A stretch of 64,000 bases of DNA from Zychaea mexicana (lineage: Eukaryota > Mucoromycota > Mucoromycetes > Mucorales > Lichtheimiaceae), in NCBI RefSeq assembly GCF_025766255.1, contig NW_026516709.1, positions 1-64,000 of the forward strand. The letters run 5' to 3'. Positions 33,536-44,252 of the stretch are shown here, piece by piece. Every line of letters starts with the position of its first letter. The stretch's first letter is position 1. The position numbers and the translations under genes are program-made. The notes beneath the pieces are model-generated. The model made no database searches and was not told where the DNA came from. It was given only the letters and a program-made list of their open reading frames with translations.

Positions 33536-34002
33536 TATAGCAGTGCAGAATAGTGTGACTTGTGTCACTTGGTGAGTCGACCATTGAGTAACAAGCCTAG
33601 CTATGCATGATAGAAAATTATAAATTCTCATCCCATATGCACAATAAAAAAAAACCCCTTTTTCTCTCGTACTTTTCGTTTACTATCCTTTTGACTCCGT
33701 TTAAGTCAAACCGACCGTACCCATTGCATACTGTATGTAACGATATAAGAAACCAGACCGCTCGTTCAAGCTTGAGAACTATTATTGATGGATTTTACGG
33801 ACATATATAGCTTACTATCGCTTCACAACTTTGTACCTCGCCCTAGCTTGTAAACCTCATATATTTTATATACTTGATTGATTCCACGGTACTTATACGC
33901 TTTTCTACCATCGTACATCCCCTTTATGCTGTATATGAATCTCATGCGCTATATGTTTTGTGGCATGTTTAGTCGTCTATTCCAATCTCAGACAATACAA
34001 TA
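33536..34002 (+). repeat. 3' LTR of gypsy D (467 bp)
   Basis: See the 5' LTR; one extra A at the poly-A run. Followed by CTAG and the rest of the right TIR of A. Confidence 0.9.
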
Positions 34003-34097
34003 CTAGCGACATTGATTTCCATTGGACAACGACATTGATTTTCATCGGGCGCGACATTGATTTTCATTGGCTGCGACATTACTTATTGAAAATACTG
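34003..34097 (-). repeat. Right TIR of element A, outer part
   Basis: Exact reverse complement of 14118-14209 and ends GAAAATACTG followed by TA. Confidence 0.85.
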
Positions 34098-34204
34098 TAC
34101 TTGAAAGCACAGTAATAATTGTTTTGAGACAACAACGGAATATGCACACGTTCCTGACAGTGAAAAAACACAAACAAAAAACATGTTGCTATTTCCAAAT
34201 CCGG

Positions 34205-34287
34205 TTTTTACGCTGGGATTGAAAAGCTGTTTTACTGAGGAATTGCCTACAGGATGACCATATTTGGATTTTACGCTGGGATTGAAA
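34205..34287 (+). repeat. Two direct repeats TTTTACGCTGGGATTGAAA
   Basis: Copies at about 34206-34224 and 34269-34287, about 63 bp apart, in otherwise unremarkable DNA between element A and Helitron H2. Meaning unknown. Confidence 0.7.
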
Positions 34288-34320
34288 TCGTAAGGACTAT
34301 GCTCTATTTAATAGAAGATC

Positions 34321-34480
34321 AACATCCACCTGCCTCGCTTCGCTCGGCTGAATGAGCCCCTTTGCTGCGCTCCGGGTCATTCAACGGATTGGATGTTTCC
34401 TGGGGGTTCCCCCCAGACCCCCAAGGTGGGGGGTTCCCCCCCACACCCCCCTTCTAAACCCGAAACTGCTCGCTTCGCGA
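34321..34480. repeat. GC-rich hairpin module beside Helitron H2
   Basis: An 8-bp inverted repeat AACATCCA (34321-34328) and TGGATGTT (34390-34397) brackets CTCGCTTCGCTCGG and CTGCGCTCCGGG. Then come hairpins CTGGGGG-TTC-CCCCCAG (34400-34416) and GTGGGGGG-TT-CCCCCCCAC (34426-34444) and a CCCCCCTTCTAAACCCGAA block. Same order of parts as the H1 3' end (8052-8197) but the inverted-repeat arms have different sequence. A CTRRT end is not evident here, so the exact H2 3' terminus stays open. Confidence 0.6.
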
Positions 34481-34898
34481 GCTTATTGATTGCTATGACT
34501 ACATATAACCCTAAACGTCATCATTTTTGCTATGACACGAAATCCTACTGCATATTGGTTTGTCAAATTTAAAAGGAACGACAGAGTAACTTTTGACTGG
34601 TATTTTCACTTTTAATATGAGTATAACTTATTTGTTGCTATCGACAGCTCTTACATATTTTTGAAAGTTCATCAATGTGTCCGCTTTCATTTGAACATCG
34701 TGGTAGATTATTGCTGCTTGTCGTAATTAGCTGAAAGGTGACGGCAGTTTCGCGCAGTTCTATATCTTATCGTTTCGCAGCAGATCTACTTACAAAAAAA
34801 TACTGTGAAAAGGTAAGAATATTCTATTGTACGTTAAACGATATTAAGTTAAAATAAGAGTTTAGAAGAAAGCAAAAAGAAAAAGAGCAGAAAAGGGT
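34481..34898 (-). other. 3' untranslated part of Helitron H2
   Basis: No coding frame comparable to the CCHC gene of H1 was found between the H2 helicase stop and the hairpin block. AT-rich, with a short GCTCGCTTCGCGAGC palindrome (about 34469-34483) at its low edge. Confidence 0.5.
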
Positions 34899-37800
34899 TT
34901 AGGGTGATGGAGGTGGAGATGCGGTGATTGTTGTAGTGGGAGAGGTTGGTGGTGAATTTTCGGCTTGTTCAGGAACAGAGGCCGGCGGATGCAAGAGGAC
35001 TTCTTGGTATACGATGTTGGTGGTTTGTGGTGGTCCAGACCCTGACAGATCGATGGCAACACGAATGTTATTAGGATTTGTTGCTCTTGAAAAAGCAACA
35101 TAGAGCTGGCCATGCGCAAAAACGTCTTCTTGAAGCCGGATGCCAACATGCGAAAGGGTTTGACCTTGAGCCTTATGTATCGTCATTGCAAATGCTGGTC
35201 GGACAGGAAATTGGCGGCGACATAGGATGAATGGGTAATCACCCTCGGTTGTGCACATATTTATCCGTGGCAGATAATGCTCAGTACCTTCATGTCCTTC
35301 ATCAATTTTCTTAACACCAATACTCCATTCAAGAAGTCTGGTGACAAAAACTTTTGTACCATTGCATAAGCCAGCGTCAGGATCAAGGTTCCGAAGGATG
35401 ACCAATGGCATGCCAACTTTAAGCTGCAGGGAATGTGCTGGAACACCACTTGCGCTAATGCTGTTCAAGAACTCAACTGGATAGTTGGCAGCAGCAGCTT
35501 CTGGGTCATCGTGATCAATGACGCGGTCGTTCGAATTATATATGCGTGCTGTGCCAGGGAAAACAGAGAATGCTGCATCGTTGATAATGTCGACGTCGAT
35601 ATTTTTTGCTGCTAATATAGCTTGGTTGCTGAATTCATGTGGTTGAGGATCGGGATTGCGGATAGTAGGGTAGATGGCGTCAATCAATGACATTGGATCG
35701 CTTGTGTTGATGCGCCATTCTGGTGGTATCTCGACACTGGTTGTATATGGTGGACGACCATCCCCAATGGCGAGAAGGGTATCGGCAAATGCTGCAGCAT
35801 CAGGACTTGCATTGAGTACTCGCATGTTGACAGTCAAATGCAGTACTTGAACTGCCGACCAAAAAGAAGCAGAGCGAATGCATTCTCCAACAACTTGGGA
35901 CCGTGTCCCTCTTTTGACGACAGGGAGTAGCTGGCGAAAGTCACCACCGAAAACAACGACTTTTCCTCCAAACGAAACACGTTCCAAGTGGGGATCTACA
36001 GCACCCATGATATCCCTCAAGGATCTGTCGACTGCTTCAAAATTGTGCTTGCTGCACATGACTGCTTCATCCCAAATAATAAGCGATGCTCTCTGTATGA
36101 GATATGCATGCGGACCACCAAGACGCAAATTGCAGCTCGTGCTTTCGTCGGCATTTAAGGGAATTTTAAAGCGACTATGCGCAGTTCGCCCACCGGGTAA
36201 CAAAATAGCAGCAATACCTGAAGAAGCAACAGGCAAGGCTATCTGATCGTGGGAGCGAGTGTGGCTCAAGAGTGCCTTGAAGAGCTGCGACTTGCTGGTA
36301 CCACCAGGACCATTGACAAAGAAAATATGCGAAGTATACTCAGTTGTAGGAGCATCTATGGCATTGGCAATGGTATCGAACGCATGACGTTGGCCTTCAT
36401 TCAACGTGGGAAGCAAAGCTTGAATTAGCTGGTGCTGTACTTCTATATTGTACTCGCGCCTTTCTACAATTTCCAGAGCTTCTAGTGGTGGCAGACGATC
36501 TAATTCGGTAACGAATTCTTGTGGCATGGAGGGGAATTCGGAAAGATGGTGGCCTGTTGAATTCAATCGCATTTCTAAATCACCGAGTGCGCGTTGATAT
36601 ATTTGCTCGATTTGATCAGGTTGCAACTCATCCTCATTGGAAAGTGATAGCGTTCTACGCATTTCGAAAAAGTAGTCGTCGGCCATTCGATCACAGTGGT
36701 TGTTCCATAAGGTAAGTGGGTCGGTTGGTGATGAATTGATGAGAATATACACAAAGAGTGCTCGAATTGCAGCTGCGGATGGCGCGGTAATGGATGCCTC
36801 AGCCAAACAGTCGTCCCATTCTAGATCTGACTCCAAAAAACCATAGGCGACGGCCGCTTCTTGAAAAGTTGCATATACAACCCCATCCTTTGTCCTCAAC
36901 GCTTCGAAGCTTGTTGGTCCTCGGACATGCGAAAGAAGGAGACGAAGGGCATATAATGGCATGTTGGAAATTGAAGCAGCATATATGCGAGACACTACGT
37001 TCTGTACTGGTGGGTTGGTGCGAGGATTCCATCTATCGTTTCGGTCGTCCCAAGTATAGTGGCAAGGAATTTGCGTATACGTGTACTGACATGCAGTAGG
37101 ATCCCGAGCACAAAGAGCAAAGAAACCGAGTAGCCTGGTCCCAGTAGCTGCAGCATTGCGAGCTAACTCGAATTCCTGAGGTGTCATATCGCCCCGAAAT
37201 ACCATCAGCTGTTCGCCAGGCAGATGGATGTCTAAGCGCGCTACGGTTGGATGGTGCATATGCACTCTGAATTCCAGCGTTCTCCAAACTGCCTCACATG
37301 GTCCTATGTATCGTGCATTCTGATACTCGACTACTTCATCAATGGCATCAGGTTGGGCAGCTGTGTCAGTGGTAGCAGTCCGCGTTCTCGCTTCAAGTTG
37401 CGCTCGGTCGGATCCCTTAGTGATGTACTTGCACAAATATTTGATGGCTCGAGCAGAGGTACAGATTTCGACGTTAATATGAGCATCATACTTTTGGCTA
37501 AGATACGGGTTGTAGGGAACGACGTGTCGGTTGGTGGCGGTGAATCGGCTTCGTTGGAAAGTATGCTGGCATTGATTTTGGCGTCGTCGATACATAGGAT
37601 AACCATCACGATTCACGCGTGTCTCTGGGGAAAATGGCTTGGGATAATGCTGTGAACAACAACTGTTTTTCATACAAACAGCATCTGGTGCAGCATCTCC
37701 GCAAGGGCCATGTATCATGCAGGAAGTGACCGTTGCATACAATTGAGGGTGAGTCAACGGATTGGGTAGTTCCGCACACACAAATCTGTCATAATCAGTT

Positions 37801-40046
37801 GGCGTGTGGGGTCGGTCTTGCTCGTTTAAAATAAGTAGGGTATGCACATGCAGCAATCCTCTTTTTTGAAATTCCACAGTTGCCAAATACCCTTCAACCT
37901 GACCAAAGCACTTCGAGTCCACAATATGGTGTAGCAATTCGGTGATCTTCATGTTGAAAACTCGAGAACAAATGTCCGGTCGATCAAAAGCCTTTTGCCC
38001 AGGGAGCAGCTCAGCAACGATTTTTGGCCACTGCGGATTGCAGGTGAAAGTGATGAAGAGGGTAGGATTTCCACGTTGACGAACAATAGCAAGGCCGTCT
38101 TGAAGCACTTGTTTCATATAGCGTGGTCCACCCGTAAATGAAGAAGGAAGAATGATGGAGCGACCAACTTGACGTGGATCCACAGCGTCACCAACACCGC
38201 TATACAATTCAGCACGAAGATCTTGTTGATGTGTCGAAATGAAAAACAACCGGGCACTCTCAATACGGGCGTAGTTGTCTACGACCAACTGCTGAAACAA
38301 ACGCCTGAAATGATGATGGAATGTTTGATCATCGCCACGAAACATCAGCATATATGCGCAGAAATCGAGCAAAGTGATAGTAACTATTTGGCTATCTGCT
38401 GATCGACACCTTATTCCGTGATATCATCCATTTTCACCGTTAGGAAACATAAGCACATAATAGAGCGGCATATAGGATGGGTGAAGGGAGCTTATTTGGC
38501 GTAGTCCTTCAGTGCGGTCATGGATCACGATATCATGCGGTGTTGCTGAACCATCAACTGAATTTTCAACGACCATTGCTGCTACTTTGGGATAAGCTTG
38601 TTGATCGTATCGCCTTCCCAAATCGCTCGCTGTACGAATGACAACACTGATAGATCCCACGGGTTGATCGCCATGTGTTTCAGCTGCTGTCATGAGAGTT
38701 GATGCAAATGGATTGTGTTCCTGCATCACACGTTGCAAAGTTGCAATCGTGTCCGGATTTAATCTAGAACGCAACGTCGTTCTTCTCGCCAATTGTTCCT
38801 GTGCATCTGCAAAGTATATTTGCGCGAATTGAGCCTGTGCGGTTTCAGGTGCACGCAACGAACCAAGACAGTGGTACATAGTGCCATTAATTCGGAAAGT
38901 AGAAACTCCATTTCTTCCACTTACCAGATCACGATCCCAATTGGCGCGGATGGAGGCGAAGGCAAACAAATTGTTGTAAGCCCTAATATTAGTATGGAAA
39001 TCCACAGCTACTCGGTCCGTTGGATCATGATTGATCAGAAGATCACGAAGTGGTGCAGGAGGAGCGCGAGGAAGAGGGAGACGTATCTTTCCATGAGTAC
39101 AGCAAATGCCAAAGCGTGGTCTCAAGAGAGAGGAGGATTTGATACGCTCATCTATCCACATTTGAGCATGACAAAAAGAGCAGGTGGTGTCCATTCGAGG
39201 GAAAATATGACGACGATACGAAGTTCCGTGCATATAGCAGATGTTTGGACCGAAAATATGTTCAGGTGCGAAAGGAATAGTGCAGGCTTTTTAAAATTGA
39301 GCGCCATGTTGGGATTCAACGTTACTGGGATAGAAAGGACAGCTGCGGTTAGAAGAGCGCGAATGATCGGGTGATCCACATCTAGAGCAACTGCGTACAG
39401 AAGCAGTACTATTATTGTTGGTAGTGGTGTTGGTGCTTGTTGTCACATCATCGTTGGTTGCTGAGTCACTGACAGGAGTGTCCTCATCCTCAATAATGTT
39501 ATCCTCAGCAACTATTCGAAATTTCATTTGTAAACTTTCTTTTTCCTAAAGGATGACATGGATCGCCTATCAAGGAAACACGCACTCTCTGTTGCTCTCT
39601 CTCTCTCTCTCTCACGCCTTATGTATATAGCAGCTGCAATACCTTCAATGGTGCTAGCTTGCTGTTCCACTGGATTCTCAATAATGATATTCATAGTGTC
39701 TTCCTGCTGTTCCTACGTTCAAAGGGAATAAGAAAGGAAAAATAGACAACATAAGCTAGTTCAAGTGCATACATTTTCAGAATCAAGAAGTCTGCGCCGG
39801 ACATTGCGCTCATTCAAAGGACATCCATGGAAAGAAACACGTTGGTGAGTAGTCGACCCGCAGCGACAGGTGTGAACTTCGAGTGATTGCTTTTTGTGAA
39901 AAAAAAAATTAAAAAAATGAGTAAAATGCCCGGCTTTTGTAAGAAGTCATTTTTGCGACTGAATTTGGTTCCGAATGAAGCTTCCAGCGACACATTTGGT
40001 GTTCATAAGTTGTCTGATTCCGGGGCAATACCTCTTGAGAACTCAT
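34899..40046 (-). pseudogene. Helitron H2 Rep-helicase, two in-frame stops and altered Walker A
   Basis: Exon 1 (40032-40046) encodes MSSQE as in H1; exon 2 (39773-39889) has CRCGSTTHQ and CPLNERNVRRR. One or two further short exons (39530-39700) are uncertain; the main exon begins near 39540. Rep HUH motif HVHTLLIL (about 37840-37860) and YLCKYITKG are kept. Stops: TAA 39291-39293 and TGA 38424-38426; at the latter H1 has Trp (TGG to TGA). The helicase Walker A reads GPGGTSKS, where the last Gly of GxxGxGKS is Ser, so ATP binding should be impaired; Walker B IIWDEA and the ALSRA-like end (VAFSRAT) remain. Decaying relative of H1. Confidence 0.88.
39594..39612 (+). repeat. (CT)n microsatellite
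   Basis: About nine CT units within the presumed intron near the 5' end of the H2 gene. Confidence 0.85.
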
Positions 40047-40147
40047 ATTATGCAAAAACAACAGCTTGTAGGTTAAACAAATTGCTACATAACAAAAAAA
40101 GTAAGCTGGGCAATAGATACCAACGCCAGCCATAACTATTTCCTTTT

Positions 40148-41079
40148 TTGTACAATAACGTAAGGGCTAATCGATTTTTAATAGAAGATAGCTGCCTTGA
40201 ATATCAGGAGAAATGGGGTGCTTGTTATGCTGGAAAACTTTTAAACATGGGAATGAGGGCGTCATCGCGTGTTGAAGGAACACACTTGCGCATCAAAGAT
40301 ACCATGCAAGCTACCAGAAGCTTGTTTAAAACGGTCAAAGAATTGATTGTGTCATGCATAAATTGGTATGAACTACACCCTTTGTTTTTGGATTGAAAAG
40401 ATAATGTGTTAACAGATATGCTAATCAAAATTATGTACTAGTTGGCTGATGAAGAGACTCAGTTTTTGCAAGAAAGACATAAAATGCCACTGTATAGAAA
40501 GCGTGAATCGGCTGCGATGCAAGAGCTCTTTGGCACTATTTCGTTTTGTGCTTTGAATCGACTCCAAAGGGAGCTCAAATGAGCTTGGGATAACTGCGAT
40601 AAATATCAACTTGGCTCAAGCGACTGCTGGTGTAGTACCACACTAAACTATGGACTGCTGTATCAATATAGTATCGCACGAAAAGGGTTCAGTATAAGCT
40701 TGTCGGATATCCGTGATCGATGGCATTTGAAATATGACAGAGGTATAATTTTCTGCTATAGTAATACTGATTATACTATGCGCCTGTAATATACTTCATA
40801 TCCTAATATGAGAGTTATTTATCCACAGATAGCTTCCAAAAGGTGTATACTCCTGAAGCAATTGTATTAGAGCAACAGAACATGGTACTACAGAAGCTGC
40901 ATGATGTACTCTACAATATGCGGTCGGATCAGCAAAAATCCGATTTACTTAGTAGTATCGATGGGACTATCGACGAATATACAATGAGTATCGACAGTAG
41001 CGACATCGAATTACCAAGCAATGTAAGACGAAAGGACGCCCTGCTAACACAGAAATGCACGATTACCGTCAAAGTTTGA
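40148..41079 (+). pseudogene. MULE (FAR1-like) transposase C-terminal remnant
   Basis: Fragments in the plus strand: KWGACYAGKLLNMGMRASSRVEG (40214 onward) resembles the conserved TTSRVEG-type segment after the MULE catalytic domain; a further part (40440-40740) includes LFGTISFCALNRLQREL and NYGLLYQ...SLSDIRDRWHLKY, the position of the SWIM zinc finger (Cys and His partly lost). The last part (40843-41079) reads like the helical tail. Interrupted by stops near 40396, 40580 and around a possible intron at 40741-40830. The catalytic Asp/Glu region is absent. Confidence 0.6.
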
Positions 41080-41099
41080 ACTCAATGAAAAGGATAGCC

Positions 41100-42245
41100 A
41101 GAGGGCTTGTCGGTTTGGCTCTATATTAGGTTGCATCAACAAGTTTCTTATTATCTACAAAATTTTAAAAAATGATAATAAATTTATTTGTCGAATTGAT
41201 AATTTCAAACTCAATTACTTTTATTTCTAAAAATTGAATTTTTATTTATTTAAAAATTAAATATCAATATATTACTTACAATTTAAAAATGGTTTTACTT
41301 AACGTTGACATTTTGGTATGTAAAAAATCAATGGAAAATTCAATTAAAAATTACTTAAATCAGGTTATGGAAGAGTATTTTGATGATGAAAAATATTACG
41401 AAAAAGTTGAAAATAAAAAAAATATATGAGTAATATTATTAAGGAAAAAATTGAAACGGTCAAATCTAATAACTTTTGGTAGGTTAATTCATCTTATAAT
41501 GTATGTACATTCGTTCACAAAAGAGGAAAAAAAGAAGGCCATATGTGCCATAAATGTATAAGAACTAATCTCGGTGATAATAAAGTGGACTATTTATGTT
41601 CTATTTACAGCAAGGTTCATATTCCTAAAAAAAAGAGTAAAAAAATAGAACTTCAAAAGCAGCCACCTTGTATTATATCTAATGATGGTCATCTTAAGAA
41701 AGATATAAAAGAAATTCAAAAAAGAAAATCTAAAAAAGTAAAAAAAGTATATATATGCAATGGAGGTATCTTTGATTTAGCAGAAGCTATAAAACTCTTA
41801 TTATAATATCTTTAATATATTAAAATAATATTTATTTTGAAAATAAAATTAAAAATTTATTATAATAGGTTTATATGTTATATAAAATATAAATAATTAT
41901 ATACATAATTATAATATTTTATTATGAGGGTAAGAGTATGTCTTTATATAAATAAAGGAATTCCTCCAACTAAAGATAATAACAGAACTTATCCTATCTT
42001 ATTTTAAGAGTTGATCATTATTATTCTTTATTTTAGATAACTATCTGTATTGTTTTTATTATTCATTTAAATAATTGTTATAAAAGTTTATAAAAGTTTT
42101 CAAAAATTAATTTATTTCTTTATTTTTAATTCAATATAATAGTAATATAAGTTGGGTTTATTATGATATTTGTTATTATATATGGCTATATGAATTACTA
42201 TTATAATATAGGTAATTATTAAATTTTCATAATCAAAATGACTTC
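41100..42245. other. Very AT-rich block, probable foreign insertion
   Basis: Composition is strikingly more AT-rich than the neighbouring genes, with long A/T runs and weak codon diversity. It separates the MULE remnant from the OTU remnant, which in related fungi may belong to one gene (recollection, unverified). It contains the ORF at 41543-41806 and an upstream frame at 41289-41429. Ends were not defined. Confidence 0.45.
41289..41806 (+). pseudogene. AT-rich ORF with a Cys/His-rich KRGKKEG motif
   Basis: A frame can be followed from ATG 41289 (LNVDILVCKKSMENSIKNYL) to a TGA at about 41430, then in another frame through a TAG near 41480 into the 87-codon ORF at 41543. Around the second start it reads CTFVHKRGKKEGHMCHKC, then YLCS, then a Lys-rich tail (PKKKSKKIELQKQ). 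A pattern C-x4-K-R-G-x3-G-x2-C...C is frequent, as I recall, in proteins of large DNA viruses, and the extreme AT bias would fit, but homology cannot be shown here. It may be any AT-rich mobile DNA. Confidence 0.35.
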
Positions 42246-42329
42246 AACTTGTCCCCCCAGCAACGCTTTCAAAGTAGAAATGCAATGAGTCAGAGGAACT
42301 CTCCAAAGGCAGCAACACTGAGGATGACA

Positions 42330-43155
42330 ACACCTACATTTTTCCTCAAGAAGGGAAAAGAAAGGATCCAGAGATAAACTTCCTTGAAAGCACGAACAAA
42401 AGGTATGTGCTCTTCTGATGGAATTCTAGCTAACAAATACTTGCAGCTATCACGATTTTTTATAACCACTCAAGCTAAAGTTCTTCGTTCATCCAACCAT
42501 CCCTCACAAGTTCATTGTAACAACTGTCGACATTATGTCCGATGGCTTCTGTGGCTTCTGCACAATCGCACATCATGTACACGGCAATCGAGAGGCTTTT
42601 ATGTTGGTCAAGCTACAAATGCTGCAGTGCTTCAAGATAAACAAGGATATATATCAGTAGCACTATGTATTTATGTGTGAGAATTTACGGCGCATTGAAA
42701 CATCACTATCTTACGCACTTGAATGCTCCACGACCCCCAGAATCGTGCCCATCCGATTATTGGTTCCTTGCACCTGACTTTGCATAGATCACTGCAGACA
42801 CTTATCAACGACCTGTTGCAATTTATCCAGACAATAATAAGAAAAAGCCAGGCTCTGACGAATACGCTTATGAGCCATCTCTAATTTTGCCAATGCAAGG
42901 TCCATCGTCTGACAACAAGAATCCTCTCTCCATCATTATGCAGCATCTCAATAACAATCATTAGGCTACCATCGATACAAAAGGACGCGTTATTAAGATG
43001 AACTGGCCTATTATCAACTCGATGTGTATAAAGGCATATCAATCAATGGGTAATATTGATAACCTGCATAAAACAAAGTGCCATTATCTGTAGATAAAAA
43101 AGCGTGACGACGAAAAGACAGTGCGTGCTGGACCCTTTACACTAGATTAATCATT
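42330..43155 (+). pseudogene. OTU-like cysteine protease remnant
   Basis: After a GTATGT...TTGCAG intron (about 42402-42446) a frame contains MSDGFCGFCTIAHHVHGNRE (42541 onward), matching the OTU catalytic DGNCGF box (Asp and Cys present) and a YGN-type follow-up. In a shifted frame from about 42690 it continues DYWFLAPDFA, RPVAIYPDNN, SLILPMQGPSS and HLNNNH followed by TAG where Trp is expected (42962-42964), the catalytic His segment. At least one frameshift and three stops. Such OTU domains can accompany MULE-type elements, so it is probably linked to the remnant at 40148-41079. Confidence 0.6.
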
Positions 43156-43394
43156 CTACTACTTCCTATACAGTAATTCCCTCTCTACTTGAACACCACT
43201 CTGTACATTTCATTGTTATTTGATATATTTTGGTATGTGTTAAATAGCGATGTTAATAAGATTTACTCCATAACTTAAAGGAACATTATATTTTACATCA
43301 CTTTGATTTATGATTCTCCCATTATATGGTATAGGAAATAAAAGAGCAAACCACTTAGGTATACTCATAACCTTGCAGACATCCCCACAAGTAC

Positions 43395-44252
43395 ATATTT
43401 ATAGGATGGGTCGGGTCAAGGGTCTGACCTGTTGACCCACGGGTCAAGAAAACACTGACCTGACCCGACCCGTTCAACCCGATGGGTCATAACTTGGGTT
43501 GACGGGTCAATACTGATTTCGATTTGGTGACGAAGGAAGTGTCAATCAACCTAAGCTTGAGCACTGGAAGTGCAAAAATCCATATGTATATACACAGCTC
43601 TCCAAGATGATGGCGCACAAATTCCTGGCAGTGCTAGCAGCATCTACTTCGTGTGCAATTGTTTCTAAAGGTAAAGGGTTTTATGCCGTCAGAAAGGAAT
43701 CGCTTGGGTTCACATGTATTAAAGAAAGCTTAATGGTTAAAGTAGTGTGGTTGAAGTTGACTTCCTTGGACGCCCCTAATTCTTTTCCCTCTTTCCTTTT
43801 CTTTTCACTTCTTCCTTCTTCCTTCATATTTCCTTTCTCAGTCTTTTATCAAATCTCATCTCTTACTGCCACCCTCTATTGTCCGTTCTCATCATTGTAC
43901 TATTGCTGCTTCTTTATTTCCTTTTACATATATTGCTTATAGCTTACTGATCCTTTACTCTTGAATACAAAATATAATCCCGCAATAAAAAGAATATAAG
44001 GACATTTTATGTTATAGTTCTATAGTAGACAATTGACAACATATAATGATGCTTCCCAATAGAAAGATTGACTGATTGAATACAAGTACCTCATACATAT
44101 TGAGCGTATACACGGGTGACAATAGGTCGACGGGTCGGGTCAAGGGTTAGACGGGTTGACCCACGGGTCAGAAAAGCATCAACCCGACCTGTTGACCCGT
44201 CCTCAACCCATAGGTCGGTTTTGATCCATGGGTCAGATTACCACCCCTAATC
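43395..44252 (+). mobile_element. Deleted hAT element
   Basis: Two GGGTCGGGTCAAGGGT-containing blocks (43407-43515 and 44131-44240) flank a short coding relic (43555-43770) that reads like the hAT dimerisation domain (YTQLSKMMAHKFLAV, then a SKGKG segment and LMVKVVWLK). The right boundary TTACCACCCCTA (about 44241-44252) is a hAT-like TIR (CAGGGGTGG-type inverted). It abuts the helicase Walker B of Helitron remnant H3, so it inserted there. The 8-bp duplication could not be confirmed. Internal transposase sequence is lost. Confidence 0.5.

Larger units (their letters stand above)
26935..34002 (+). mobile_element. Ty3/gypsy retrotransposon D in the right TIR of A
   Basis: Both LTRs start TATAGCAGTG and end CAATACAATA; the flanking CTAG occurs at 26931-26934 and 34003-34006, whereas the undisturbed left TIR of A has it once. 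Order gag (CCHC), protease, RT, RNase H, integrase, as in Ty3/gypsy. The LTRs are identical by eye except one A in a poly-A run, so insertion is recent, yet gag-pol carries three stops, a frame change and an integrase deletion. Confidence 0.9.
14118..34097 (+). mobile_element. Tc1/mariner-type element A, with A2, B and gypsy D nested inside
   Basis: Left end CAGTATTTTCAATAAG at 14118, preceded by TA (14116-14117). The exact inverted end finishes at 34097 and is followed by TA (34098-34099). The 195-bp TIRs are 14118-14312 and 34003-34097 continued at 26833-26934; they differ by one base by eye. Removing gypsy D (7072 bp with its duplication) and A2 with B (10390 bp) leaves about 2.5 kb with one DD34E transposase, a normal size for this superfamily. 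The right TIR is split by gypsy D. An AACGATCTAT array continues on both sides of A2, supporting A2 as a later insertion. Confidence 0.75.
34321..40046 (-). mobile_element. Helitron H2
   Basis: Second Helitron, minus strand, with the same gene plan as H1 (five-residue first exon, Cys-rich exon 2, Rep and PIF1-like helicase) and a GC-rich hairpin block downstream of the helicase. Limits are approximate: the low end is set by the hairpin block, the high end by the start codon. Amino-acid similarity with H1 is high, but nucleotide divergence is clear, so they are separate family members rather than a recent duplication. Confidence 0.7.

Noticed and set aside
34205..34287. Two GGGATTGAAA-containing repeats resembling a CRISPR repeat
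   Set aside because: Only two copies, no regular array, no cas genes, and the context is eukaryotic.
43407..44240. GGGTCGGGTC/GACCCGACCC blocks as telomere-like or simple satellite DNA
   Set aside because: They are two short blocks flanking a hAT dimerisation-domain relic and match the subterminal style of hAT elements better.
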